A stretch of 64,000 nt of DNA, from contig NZ_JAUSTM010000008.1 of the NCBI RefSeq assembly GCF_030812835.1, positions 34,360-98,359 of the forward strand, read 5' to 3'. Below the pieces are notes generated by a model. That model did not search any database. It was not told the origin of the DNA and was given only the letters and a program-made list of their open reading frames with translations. The position numbers and the translations under genes were made by a program. Shown in pieces: positions 29,575-39,223 of this stretch; the stretch's first letter is position 1, and each line of letters starts with the position of its first letter. The DNA comes from Streptococcus moroccensis. GTDB taxonomy: Bacteria > Bacillota > Bacilli > Lactobacillales > Streptococcaceae.

Positions 29575-30909
29575 TTAGAGAATTAATGGTAAGAAGAGTT
29601 GCGCTAGGCCTAAAAAGGCAAAATAGCCGAGAACATCTGTCGCTGTTGTGATAAAAATGGTTGAAGCTAGCGCTGGGTCCTGTTTTAAAGCCTTCAAGAC
29701 TAGTGGTACAAAATAGCCAAAAATAGCTCCACAAGCCAAATTAATCATCATAGCTAAAACAACTATTAGCGATAAGTAAAAGTTGTGGTAAAACACAAAC
29801 ATAACAATAGCAGCCACACCACCTGTAACAAAACCATTTGTTAGGGCCAAGCCAATTTCTTTGATGACTAGAGCTTTGTCTTCTTTTAGGTCCAATTTGC
29901 CTTGAGTAAGACCTTGAATGACCAAGGCTAAGGTTTGAGATGCTGAATTCCCTCCCATTCCGGTGATGATCGGGCTAATTGCAGCTAGTGCTACAACCTG
30001 AGCGATAACCCCATCAAACAAGGCTACAGTCGCTGAAGCTAGGAAGGCTGTTACAAGATTGACCAAGAGCCAAGGCAGCCGCTTTTTCAACGATTCTTTA
30101 AAAGGACCACCAATTTCTTCGGTCTCTGAGACACCCCCCATCCGCAAGATATCTTCTTGGAACTCTTCTTGCAGGACATCGATGATGTCATCGATGGTAA
30201 TAATCCCTAATATAACCTGACGGTGGTTAACAACTGGAACAACAGAGAGATCATACTTAGCAGATAATTGCGCAACTTCTTCTTGGTCCGTCTCTGGTGT
30301 TACTGTAATCAGTTGTGTGTTCATAAACTGATTGAGAGGTTTTGAAATATCCTCTAAAAACAGGTCTCGAATGTCAATCCATCCCACCAAGGTGTTGATA
30401 TCGTTCGTAATAAAAAGGGTATCGATGACCTCAGTGTTGGGGGAAATTTCTCTTAATTTTTCTAATGTCTGACCGACCGTTAAATGCTCCCGAATCGTGA
30501 TAAACTCGGTCGTCATCAAACCACCCGCCGTATGAGGATCATAAGCCAACATGATTTGCAAATCTTCACGGTTACTGTTCTTCATAAGGCTCAGATATTG
30601 TTTTCGAAGATCAATGTTAAGAGCACCCAGAATATCTACCACATCATCATTGGGCATCTCATTAAAAATAGCAACTGTCCGTTTAAAGGATAAATGACGA
30701 ACCATCTCGCGCTGTAAAAGCGGGTCTGACTCCCGAATAATATCGCTTAATTGTTCATCATTAGCGATGGCTAAAAACTCTTTTAAGAGCTCTTCATCTT
30801 CTAACTCTTCAAGAGCAAGAGCAATATCCACTGGGTAATGGGTTGTCAGCACCTGCTCCAATAGCGCCACATCTCTATTCGCAATTAACTGTCTTAATAA
30901 CTCTTCCAT
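29575..30909 (-). CDS. mgtE: magnesium transporter MgtE
   Basis: 444 aa. The order is an N-terminal superhelical domain (1-130), two CBS domains (about 130-250) with MTTEFITIREHL and MNTQLITVTPETD, and five membrane helices at the C-terminus with the pore signature PIITGMGGNSASQTLALVIQG. It is a Mg2+-gated Mg2+ channel. The start has AAGGAGTG upstream, and a TGCTATACT extended -10 lies near 30940. I see no M-box. No clear terminator follows. Confidence 0.95.
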   Translation of the reverse strand: MEELLRQLIANRDVALLEQVLTTHYPVDIALALEELEDEELLKEFLAIANDEQLSDIIRESDPLLQREMVRHLSFKRTVAIFNEMPNDDVVDILGALNIDLRKQYLSLMKNSNREDLQIMLAYDPHTAGGLMTTEFITIREHLTVGQTLEKLREISPNTEVIDTLFITNDINTLVGWIDIRDLFLEDISKPLNQFMNTQLITVTPETDQEEVAQLSAKYDLSVVPVVNHRQVILGIITIDDIIDVLQEEFQEDILRMGGVSETEEIGGPFKESLKKRLPWLLVNLVTAFLASATVALFDGVIAQVVALAAISPIITGMGGNSASQTLALVIQGLTQGKLDLKEDKALVIKEIGLALTNGFVTGGVAAIVMFVFYHNFYLSLIVVLAMMINLACGAIFGYFVPLVLKALKQDPALASTIFITTATDVLGYFAFLGLAQLFLPLIL

Positions 30910-31261
30910 ATCGTCACTCCTTCCTTAACCTATTCAGTATAGCATAAAATTAAGGAAGGGAATACCTTAAATTTTTAGAAATTGAAAAAGGCATTTGATT
31001 AGTGATACTAAAACTTGTCTGGTATTTCCTTATATCTGATATTAAACTGGCAATCATAACAGCTACAAATACAGTATCTTTGTAAATACAAAATTATAGT
31101 GAAAAAGATGCCTTGTTACTTTTTGAACAACTTTTACAAGCTGAGATATGGTATACTTAAAAGAAAAGGGAGATAATGATTTGTGAACCTTTTACTCACA
31201 GTTTCTCCCTTACTGGTAACAACTAACAACTTTATCTGCTAGAATCTAATGGGGGTCACTC
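30910..31261. other. 352-bp divergent intergenic region with a structured leader
   Basis: The left part holds the mgtE promoter. Around 31152-31157 is TGGTATACT, a likely extended -10 for the rightward gene. At 31166-31211 a two-part hairpin follows: AAGGGAGA pairs with TCTCCCTT, and inside it TGTGA pairs with TCACA. A second possible -10, TAGAAT after TGC, lies about 20 nt before the ATG at 31262. I see no gene here. Confidence 0.5.
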
Positions 31262-32248
31262 ATGAAAAAAATCATCCAGTCAAAGCTTACTAAAATTATT
31301 GTTGCCCTTTTATCCTTAATATTATTGGGAATTGCAGCAATTTTTGGTTATGAACGTTTCACCAATTCCCGAATCCAAAAATTATCACCTTATTATACGA
31401 TTTTGATGAACAAACATAGCTCATATACACCAGCAGAACTTGAGTATATGGTTCAAGCTCACCGTTATACAGATCCATTTCTTTTTAACGAGAATAGATA
31501 CAGGAAGGTTTATGCTCCCGTGTCCTTTGAAGAAATGTCGGATACTGAAAAAGAACAAATTATTCTTTGGGCAGATGACCTTCAGTTAGAAAAACCTGCT
31601 GAATTGGAATCCAATGAATCCTGGATTCCAACTACAAATCTAGCTATTTTTATTCCTGATCATTGGGAACAAACCTATAAAGATCGCCAAACAACATCCG
31701 AAACAACCGGTTTCCCCAGCACTCTTGCTTTAAATAGTCAAGATCAGTCAGGTGCTTTCGTATTTTTTGAAATTGTTAATTTGGAAAAAGAATTTACATC
31801 ACTTGAAGAATATTCTACTTCTAGTGGTGTTAAAAAATTTTATAAGATAGACAAGAGTAATTTTTCATTTATAGATGAACTGCATCGACAAAAAGCTCTT
31901 GACTTCAATCGAAGCATGGATTCTACCTATAACTATAAAAATATTACTGAGAAGACGATTGATTATAATTCTCATACCATCAATAATCGTCCGGTCTATC
32001 TTGACCAACAGCTGGTCAATTACAAAGATGGGCAGGTCCTTGAATCTATCTATCTCTATGAAATAGATGGGTATTTCGTTGCAGCCAATGCCTATTATCG
32101 CATAGAAGATAAAGAACAACACCAAAAAGCAGTTGAGGAAATGATTGCTAAGAGCCATACCTTTTATTTAGATTTCATGAGAGAAGACGAGCCTAGTCGT
32201 CATGGTATTACAATCGAGGAAGAAAATAAACTACAGGAAAACAAGTAA
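31262..32248 (+). CDS. hypothetical membrane-anchored extracellular protein
   Basis: 328 aa, AT-rich. One N-terminal hydrophobic segment (about 9-30) is followed by a long hydrophilic chain. There is no lipobox and no cell-wall sorting signal, so it is probably an Nin-Cout anchored protein. Recognisable words such as YTPAELEYMVQAHRY give no family. The gene stands alone between the mgtE and eno units, with a GGGGGTC site before the ATG and its own terminator. I cannot assign a function. Confidence 0.8.
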   Translation: MKKIIQSKLTKIIVALLSLILLGIAAIFGYERFTNSRIQKLSPYYTILMNKHSSYTPAELEYMVQAHRYTDPFLFNENRYRKVYAPVSFEEMSDTEKEQIILWADDLQLEKPAELESNESWIPTTNLAIFIPDHWEQTYKDRQTTSETTGFPSTLALNSQDQSGAFVFFEIVNLEKEFTSLEEYSTSSGVKKFYKIDKSNFSFIDELHRQKALDFNRSMDSTYNYKNITEKTIDYNSHTINNRPVYLDQQLVNYKDGQVLESIYLYEIDGYFVAANAYYRIEDKEQHQKAVEEMIAKSHTFYLDFMREDEPSRHGITIEEENKLQENK

Positions 32249-32272
32249 AGCACCTCACACGAGGTGTTTTTT
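32249..32272 (+). terminator. intrinsic terminator of the unknown membrane-anchored gene
   Basis: CACCTC-ACAC-GAGGTG and a run of T, starting right after the stop codon at 32246-32248. Confidence 0.85.
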
Positions 32273-32442
32273 AAATCCATTATGGACTGTATAGGATAGT
32301 CGGATTAAGACAACACAACACAGGTTTATACTCACATTACAGAAGGAATAAGAAATCAACTGATTGATTGCCTCATTTCTATTTCCAAAACCAAAAAGAA
32401 GCCCCTGGTATTAATCCAAGGCCTTTAAAACGTTGAGAAATC

Positions 32443-32472
32443 AAAAAAGGCATCTGGACTAGCCAGATGCCT
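32443..32472 (-). terminator. intrinsic terminator of eno
   Basis: GGCATCTGG-CTAGT-CCAGATGCC plus six T on the minus strand, 55 nt past the eno stop. Confidence 0.9.
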
Positions 32473-32526
32473 CTCATGATACCCCTCGCTATACTAGCTC
32501 AGGGATAAATTAGTCCTTTGACCAAT

Positions 32527-33852
<1,326 letters not shown>

Positions 33853-33869
33853 TTAATTTTTACCACTTC

Positions 33870-33898
33870 ATTATACCGCAAATAAGCGATTACTTCAA
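33870..33898 (-). promoter_or_regulatory. sigma-70 promoter of eno
   Basis: -35 TTGAAG (33898-33893), 17-nt spacer, -10 TATAAT (33875-33870) on the minus strand. Confidence 0.85.
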
Positions 33899-33966
33899 GG
33901 AAAAGTTTAAGATTTAAGAAAATGGTTGAAAAAAATTGAAAACCATTTTTGCAAAATAACTTCTAT

Positions 33967-33996
33967 TTGTCAGGATGATTTTCCCTATGGTATAAT
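33967..33996 (+). promoter_or_regulatory. promoter of the yueI-like gene, ending 6 nt before the ATG
   Basis: -35 TTGTCA (33967-33972), 18-nt spacer, TGGTATAAT with the -10 at 33991-33996. The ATG at 34003 lies 6 nt further on, so transcription should start at or next to the start codon. Confidence 0.75.
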
Positions 33997-34002
33997 GGGA
34001 GA

Positions 34003-34461
34003 ATGAAAGATTTAAATGAAACGATTCTCCAAAAAGCCAGTGGTGAAAATCGCCTTAACCCTGACCAACAACGTCTCTATTTAGGAACTTATCGGGAGCG
34101 TGTGCTCCTTGTTGCGACTATAGAACAAGCCAATCGTCTAGAAGAGATGCACGGTTTAGCAGCACTTTTTGACCATTATCAGCAATCTATTGCACCACTT
34201 ACCCTTAAATTATCCAGCCATCTCAGTCAAAGCGCTCAAACTTTTTATATGAAGTTGGCTCAGGAAAAACAAATCCCTTTTAGCTTAATTGAAGAAAACA
34301 CCAACCAGTCCTCTTATGGTCTTGTTGTTCATACAGACCATGCCATCAATCAAGAAACAATAGATGTCCTTGAACTGCTGCCTAAAAAGCAAGCAACTGA
34401 AAGTAGGCAATCAGAAATGCCTAAAAAAAGCTTCTGGTCTAAACTCTTTGGAAAATCGTAA
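34003..34461 (+). CDS. YueI family protein (DUF1694)
   Basis: 152 aa cytoplasmic protein starting MKDLNETILQKASGENRLNP, with the family-typical RLYLGTYRERVLL near 24-36. A basic tail ends KKSFWSKLFGKS. The family function is unknown. It is divergent from eno. A GGGAGA abuts the ATG, but the strong promoter is so close that the mRNA may have no leader. Confidence 0.85.
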   Translation: MKDLNETILQKASGENRLNPDQQRLYLGTYRERVLLVATIEQANRLEEMHGLAALFDHYQQSIAPLTLKLSSHLSQSAQTFYMKLAQEKQIPFSLIEENTNQSSYGLVVHTDHAINQETIDVLELLPKKQATESRQSEMPKKSFWSKLFGKS

Positions 34462-34768
34462 AAAAGCCCTCTTTGGGCTTTTCAGATTGAAGACAAAGTC
34501 TCTTTTGAAACTTTCCTTAGGTGATAACGGACGGTAGCGACTCCCTTCGGGATTCCAAACCTAAGTTTTGAGCCTAAGGTCTCAAAACTTCCGAGTGCCT
34601 GAAACGCAATAGCTTCAGGCACTTTTATCACAGCGGAAAGTTTCGATAAATGCTCGCTTAGCTCGCAAAAAATCAACTCTTTAAATCCTTGAAAGAACTT
34701 CGTAATGTCCTGTTGACAGAAAACTAGGGTTTGTCTACGTCCTCAAAAGCCCTGTTTGGGCTTTTTTT
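34460..34768 (-). repeat. structured three-copy element, copy A, with flanking duplicated terminators
   Basis: The element proper spans about 34483-34744 and is oriented leftward. On the minus strand its ends are GTAGACAAA (5') and TTTGTCTTCAATCTG (3'). GAAACTTTCC at one side pairs with GGAAAGTTTC at the other, and a GTGATAA/TTATCAC stem lies just inside. Two inner hairpins follow: AGTGCCTGAA/TTCAGGCACT and AAGTTTTGAG/CTCAAAACTT. The flanks at 34460-34482 and 34745-34768 are the same bidirectional terminator hairpin (AAAAGCCC-AAA-C/G-A-GGGCTTTT), 20 of 21 positions alike. These hairpins also end yueI and the GST gene. No gene lies in this 305-bp gap. Confidence 0.85.
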
Positions 34769-35555
34769 ACTTGATTGGCGAATACTGTGCATCGACTCCT
34801 CGCTTAACAGCGGGACGTTCAGCAATTTTTTCCGTCCATGCTTTCAGGTGTTGATAAGAAGCCATGTCAAGGAATTCATAAGCTCCTTGATAGAGCTTGT
34901 CTTGAGCTAAGCGACCGTACCAAGACCAAATCGCTATATCGGCAATGGTGTAGTCATCACCAGCAATATAAGGTTTTTTAGCCAATTCCTTATCCAATAA
35001 ATCTAACTGACGTTTGGTTTCCATGGTGAAGCGATTAATCGGGTATTCCAACTTTTCAGGAGCATAATTAAAGAAATGCCCAAAGCCGCCTCCTAAAAAT
35101 GGTGCAGCTCCTGTTTGCCAGAAAAGCCAATTGAGCACTTCTGTTCTTTGAGCAGGATCTTTAGGGATAAATTCTTTAAATTTATCTGCCAAGTACAGTA
35201 AGATCGAGGCTGACTCAAACACACGGACTGGTTCTGAACCAGATTTATCAACCATTGCAGGGATTTTGGAATTAGGGTTGATCGCAACAAAATCAGATCC
35301 AAATTGGTCACCATCCATGATGGTGATTTGATACAGATCATAAGCGGCTTCAGTGATTCCTAGTTCTAACAATTCTTCCAGAAGCACTGTAACCTTGATA
35401 CCATTAGGTGTTCCTAATGAATAAACCTGCAATGGGTTATCTCCAACTGGCAGCTCTTGTTCAAAACGGCTACCCGCTGTTGGACGGTTAATGCCTGAAA
35501 ATTTTCCTTGGTCGCTATCAGCAGCGGACCAAACCTTTGGTGGGATGTATGTCAT
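34767..35555 (-). CDS. yghU: glutathione S-transferase family protein (YghU-like)
   Basis: 262 aa. The N-terminal extension YIPPKVWSAADSDQGKFSGINRPTAG and the thioredoxin-fold part with NPNSKIPAM and FESASILLYLADKF match YghU. The C-terminal all-helical GST domain includes YTIADIAIWSW. YghU binds two glutathiones and acts as a disulphide-bond reductase in E. coli. A glutathione peroxidase lies elsewhere in this window, so the organism probably makes or imports glutathione. It is monocistronic. Confidence 0.9.
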   Translation of the reverse strand: MTYIPPKVWSAADSDQGKFSGINRPTAGSRFEQELPVGDNPLQVYSLGTPNGIKVTVLLEELLELGITEAAYDLYQITIMDGDQFGSDFVAINPNSKIPAMVDKSGSEPVRVFESASILLYLADKFKEFIPKDPAQRTEVLNWLFWQTGAAPFLGGGFGHFFNYAPEKLEYPINRFTMETKRQLDLLDKELAKKPYIAGDDYTIADIAIWSWYGRLAQDKLYQGAYEFLDMASYQHLKAWTEKIAERPAVKRGVDAQYSPIK

Positions 35556-35690
35556 AAAATGACCTCCTTTTTCTGAGAGTCGTCAGGAAGGTTTCATTTA
35601 AAAACAGTTCCCTGCTCCTCTTAAGTTAATATTATTTACAAATAATGATGGAAAAAGCCACATTTTGGCAACCTGATTCTCTCTCTTTCA

Positions 35691-36926
35691 TTACAGTGTC
35701 ACGGTGAAGTGAATGAGCTCATCTTTATGGGACACATCCAGTCTCCCTTTGAAGAGCTGAACACTGCGCTCGGCCATGGATAAACCAATCCCAAATCCTT
35801 TAACATCACTACTATGAGACTGGTCCTGACGATAAAATCTATCAAAAAAACGTGAATAATCGACATCTTTCCCAGCAACGTAGGTGTTAGAAATAACGAG
35901 CCGAGCTTTTTTCCTCAGGCGTGTTGATTGTGACAAACTCACAATAACCTGTCCGCCAGGATCACAATACTTGCAAGCATTATCTAACAGAATCGTCACA
36001 AGTTCAAATAAGGCTTTCTCTTCAGCTTGAACAATGACGTCAGGTTGAATGGAGACGTGATAGTCTAGCTGATTTTTGGTTGTCAGCGATTTAAAATTTT
36101 GGGAAACATCGGCGACAACTTTAGAAAAATTAATATCTATCAGTTCAATGTCAGGCATTTCTTCCATCTTAGCTAGGAGAACCATCTGATTGATCAAGCT
36201 AGTCAGACGTTCTGTTTGCTCCTTAGTGCTCTTGCTCCACTCCGTCTCTCCATCCAACATTTCCTGAAGTTCTGTATTGGCTGAGATGATGGCTAGTGGT
36301 GTTTTCAGTTCATGACCAGCATTCGTGATAAACCGCTTTTGCCGCTCATAATTAGCAACAAAGGGTTCGACAACCCTAGCGGATAATACGGTCACAATGA
36401 GAATAAAAATTAAGAAATTACTCCCAAACATGACCATGGACAAACGGTGCATCCTTGTTTGACTTGTATAAAAAGTAGTCACATCAAGCACTACCAAGAG
36501 TGTTTCATCGTCCTCTAAGTCTGCTAATCGATAGGCATAAGCCTGCTGTTTATTTCTGAAAATACCTGACTTGCGACCTGAGGAGACAACCCTATCGACA
36601 ACCTGATCTTCGATTTCAGAAACTGTAAAGGCTGATATTTGATCTAAATAGGAATCTTGAACCTCATTGTTTTCATCTAGGGTCAAGCTAAAATAACGGT
36701 ATTGATGGAGAAAATCCTCATTGGTTGTTTCTCCAAACTGATCTTTAGCTTCTGAAACACTGGGGAACTTTCCTTTGTTTTCAACTAAAATCGTTAAGAT
36801 GGAATCTATTTGTTTTTGAGATTGGTAATACTGGACGGAATTAAGAACCCCGATGACCGAGGATAAGATGACAATAATAGCTATAGCAGCAATTAAGATA
36901 AATTGTCTTCTGAGGCGTTGAATCAT
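35691..36926 (-). CDS. relS: sensor histidine kinase RelS
   Basis: 411 aa. Two membrane segments (about 9-30 and 163-183) flank an extracellular sensor of about 130 residues. The phosphorylated His205 sits in GHELKTPLAI. The ATPase domain shows the N box LDNACKYC and the G box FGIGLSMAERSV. It overlaps the regulator gene by 4 bp. In Streptococcus mutans the same three-gene order relP-relR-relS is known, linking a small (p)ppGpp synthetase to a two-component system; I name it on synteny and family match. Confidence 0.85.
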   Translation of the reverse strand: MIQRLRRQFILIAAIAIIVILSSVIGVLNSVQYYQSQKQIDSILTILVENKGKFPSVSEAKDQFGETTNEDFLHQYRYFSLTLDENNEVQDSYLDQISAFTVSEIEDQVVDRVVSSGRKSGIFRNKQQAYAYRLADLEDDETLLVVLDVTTFYTSQTRMHRLSMVMFGSNFLIFILIVTVLSARVVEPFVANYERQKRFITNAGHELKTPLAIISANTELQEMLDGETEWSKSTKEQTERLTSLINQMVLLAKMEEMPDIELIDINFSKVVADVSQNFKSLTTKNQLDYHVSIQPDVIVQAEEKALFELVTILLDNACKYCDPGGQVIVSLSQSTRLRKKARLVISNTYVAGKDVDYSRFFDRFYRQDQSHSSDVKGFGIGLSMAERSVQLFKGRLDVSHKDELIHFTVTL

Positions 36927-37612
36927 TCGACTCCTCCCTTTACAACTAAGGTGAAGTCTCCATTTTCCTCACCTACAATATCAAGATTAGCTTGTACCGA
37001 TCGTAGCTTTTGCTTCAAATAGGAGATATAAATCCAGACATACCCATCGTCAAACTCACTATCCGACTGCATGCCCCAAACGTGCTCATAAAGTTGACCA
37101 GTCGTCAAAGGCTTCCCCACATGCCTCATCAGAAGGGCCAGTAATTTAACCTCTTTATTGGCAAGTCTAATGGCGTTTCTAGCTTTCAATTCCTGTTCTT
37201 GAGTATCTAGGGTGACATTACCTAGCTGTAACTGTTGCTCGCTATAGTTGGTTTCAAACCGTCGGCTCAAGGCTCTTAGCCTTGCGAGCAACTCTTTAAG
37301 GGAGATTGGCTTGGTTAGATAATCATCCGCACCAGCATCTAACCCATTGACACGATCATCGATTTCTGCCATAGCTGTTAACATAAGGGTATAGGTCGTG
37401 TTTCCCTTCGATCTCATCTCCCTTAAAGCTTCAAGACCCGTCATTTTCGGCATCATGATATCTAAAATCAAAACATCATAAGCATTTGCCTCAGAAAGGC
37501 TTAGAGCTTCTTCCCCATCAAAAGCTTGATCAACTTCATATCCTTCATGTCTTAAAGCTGTCGAAAAAACGCGAGACAATTGTACTTCGTCTTCTGCTAG
37601 TAAAATTTTCAT
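36923..37612 (-). CDS. relR: OmpR-family response regulator RelR
   Basis: 229 aa. The receiver domain has acidic residues at 8-9, the phospho-acceptor Asp51 in LILDIMMPKM, and the switch-site Lys in YLTKPISLKE. The C-terminal winged helix DNA-binding domain follows (about 130-225). 4-bp ATGA overlaps exist on both sides, with relP and relS. It is likely to regulate relP and possibly its own operon; the binding site is not evident. Confidence 0.87.
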   Translation of the reverse strand: MKILLAEDEVQLSRVFSTALRHEGYEVDQAFDGEEALSLSEANAYDVLILDIMMPKMTGLEALREMRSKGNTTYTLMLTAMAEIDDRVNGLDAGADDYLTKPISLKELLARLRALSRRFETNYSEQQLQLGNVTLDTQEQELKARNAIRLANKEVKLLALLMRHVGKPLTTGQLYEHVWGMQSDSEFDDGYVWIYISYLKQKLRSVQANLDIVGEENGDFTLVVKGGVE

Positions 37613-38226
37613 GCATCCTCCTCAATTAAATCTCTAATGGTCTGCATGTTCAAATCACAAGAAGCTAATTCGTCTGCACACCGCTTTAATTCGCGGGTCA
37701 ATCGTTCTGGATTTTTAATCGTATGCTTGTATTTCATCTGGTGTTCTAGGCTGGCCCAAGAATCCATGGCAATGGTTCGCAATTGGACTTCCACAAAATA
37801 TTTGCCAGGTAAATGCCCTAGACAATCCTCGTGGGGGCGCTCAATCTCCAGTATCAAATGATAGGACCGGTAACCATTTGGTTTTGCTTGCGTAATGAAA
37901 TCTTTTTCTCTGACAATTGTGATTCCTTCTTGCGCTTTAAACCAATCGACTAATCGATAAATATCATCTATGAAACCAGTCACTAGTCGAATGCCAATGG
38001 CATCTTTAATGTCTTTTAAGGCTGCTTGAGTTGTCTCAGGAAAACCTTTGCGACGACACTTTTCCTGCATGCTTTCTGTCGATTTAATTCGCCCTAAAAA
38101 ATGCTCGAACAGTTTAAAGCCTGTCTCTTCTTTCTGACGTTTATTAGTTGCTTCAAGTTGTTCTGATAACTCGATTAAAATAGCTTCAAGATGACTTTCA
38201 TAAATCCCATAAATAGATTGTGTCAT
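37609..38226 (-). CDS. relP: small alarmone synthetase RelP
   Basis: 205 aa, a synthetase-only (p)ppGpp enzyme without hydrolase, TGS or ACT domains. Motifs include GIRLVTGFIDDIYRLVDWF, the YRSYHLI substrate stretch and EVQLRTIAMDSWASLEHQMKYKH. It transfers pyrophosphate from ATP to GDP/GTP. It is first in the relPRS operon. In S. mutans this locus responds to oxidative and cell-envelope stress and is next to rcrRPQ, which is not present here. Confidence 0.9.
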   Translation of the reverse strand: MTQSIYGIYESHLEAILIELSEQLEATNKRQKEETGFKLFEHFLGRIKSTESMQEKCRRKGFPETTQAALKDIKDAIGIRLVTGFIDDIYRLVDWFKAQEGITIVREKDFITQAKPNGYRSYHLILEIERPHEDCLGHLPGKYFVEVQLRTIAMDSWASLEHQMKYKHTIKNPERLTRELKRCADELASCDLNMQTIRDLIEEDA

Positions 38227-38252
38227 ACGATACTACTCCTTATTTGCTTGCT

Positions 38253-38282
38253 ATTATATCATCTTTCACCCAAACTTTCCAA
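38253..38282 (-). promoter_or_regulatory. promoter of relPRS
   Basis: -35 TTGGAA (38282-38277), 18-nt spacer, -10 TATAAT (38258-38253) on the minus strand. It is back to back with a rightward promoter at 38298. Confidence 0.75.
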
Positions 38283-38297
38283 AAACAGACCACAGAC

Positions 38298-38326
38298 TTG
38301 AAGAACGATAGGGACTTTAGTATGAT
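38298..38326 (+). promoter_or_regulatory. promoter of the leader ORF and glycosylase gene
   Basis: -35 TTGAAG (38298-38303), 17-nt spacer, -10 TATGAT (38321-38326). Confidence 0.65.
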
Positions 38327-38341
38327 GAAGAGAGGCAAAAC

Positions 38342-38515
38342 ATGAAATCTCAAGAAACTTAGTAGACTTTAAATTATGACGGAACTCTTCAGAAACAAAC
38401 CGTCCAATATATGACTGTTTCAGGGTTTTATCTCATATCAACTTTATTGACAAGTCCTCTATGGGTTTTTCTTGACCTCTTACAAGATAGAAATGACATG
38501 AAGGATAATTTTTAA
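38342..38515 (+). pseudogene. broken small membrane-protein ORF with two adjacent TAG codons
   Basis: An ATG at 38342 with a GAGAGG site reads MKSQET, then two TAG codons. The same frame continues open for 49 codons (TLNYDGTLQKQ... GFYLISTLLTSPLWVFLDLL) to TAA at 38513-38515, 1 nt before the glycosylase ATG. The second part contains a likely membrane segment and an internal ATG at 38411 (34 aa). It has a promoter and a ribosome site, so it looks like a once-intact leader gene. No family is recognised. Confidence 0.45.
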
Positions 38516-38516
38516 A

Positions 38517-39164
38517 ATGACCATTTACCAGTTATACCAACGTTTATTGGAAAACATGGGCCATCAGGGAAATTGGCCAGCTGACTCACCTGAAGAGCTG
38601 ATCGCAGGAGCCATTTTGGTGCAAAATACCCGCTGGGAGAATGCTCAACTCTCACTTGCTCGCCTTTCCCAAAAACTGAATGGCAATTTCAAACTGCTTC
38701 ATCACTTACCAATTCAGGAACTACAAGATTTAATTAGGTCCAGTGGCTTTGGCAAAAATAAGAGTCGTGCCCTCCAAGAACTCTTTTATTGGCTTCAGCA
38801 ACATGACTTTGATTACGAAACTATCGCTCAATTTCATGGTGACAATCTCCGTAGGGAACTCTTAAAGCATTTCGGCATAGGCCAAGAAACAGCCGATGTC
38901 TTGCTATTATATATTTTTCATCGCCCTGTTTTTATTGCAGATAACTATGCTAGACAACTCTTTGGCTACCTTTTAGGCACTGATTTTCCTGACTATACAA
39001 GGCTGTCGAAATGCATTAATCTGCAAGAATTTACCCTAAAGGAAGCCCAGCAGTTTCATATTCTCATAGATGAATTTGGCAAGCATTATTGCAAGCCGAC
39101 CATTGGAATTGAGACCTCTTTTTTAGAGCCTAAAGGCCTGAAAATCAATAATCATTCAAATTAG
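38517..39164 (+). CDS. endonuclease III-like HhH-GPD DNA glycosylase
   Basis: 215 aa. It begins with the HhH-GPD signs AGAILVQNTRWENA (28-45) and the helix-hairpin-helix LLKHFGIGQETADVLLLY near 116-135, followed by IADNYARQLFGYLL with the catalytic Asp. It has no four-cysteine iron-sulphur loop (only two cysteines), like MagIII-type 3-methyladenine glycosylases and other EndoIII-related proteins. Its role is base excision repair; the base is uncertain. Confidence 0.85.
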   Translation: MTIYQLYQRLLENMGHQGNWPADSPEELIAGAILVQNTRWENAQLSLARLSQKLNGNFKLLHHLPIQELQDLIRSSGFGKNKSRALQELFYWLQQHDFDYETIAQFHGDNLRRELLKHFGIGQETADVLLLYIFHRPVFIADNYARQLFGYLLGTDFPDYTRLSKCINLQEFTLKEAQQFHILIDEFGKHYCKPTIGIETSFLEPKGLKINNHSN

Positions 39165-39223
39165 TGGGTATTTTTCAAGCTTTTCTGCTATAATATTGGA
39201 AGAATAAAAAATGAGGAGATATC

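Noticed and set aside
30910..31100. M-box riboswitch before mgtE
   Set aside because: The conserved M-box words are missing and the promoter is only about 30 nt from the start.
34482..34676. 64-codon minus-strand frame within copy A of the repeated element
   Set aside because: The frame crosses conserved paired segments, has no counterpart in copies B and C and no ribosome site.
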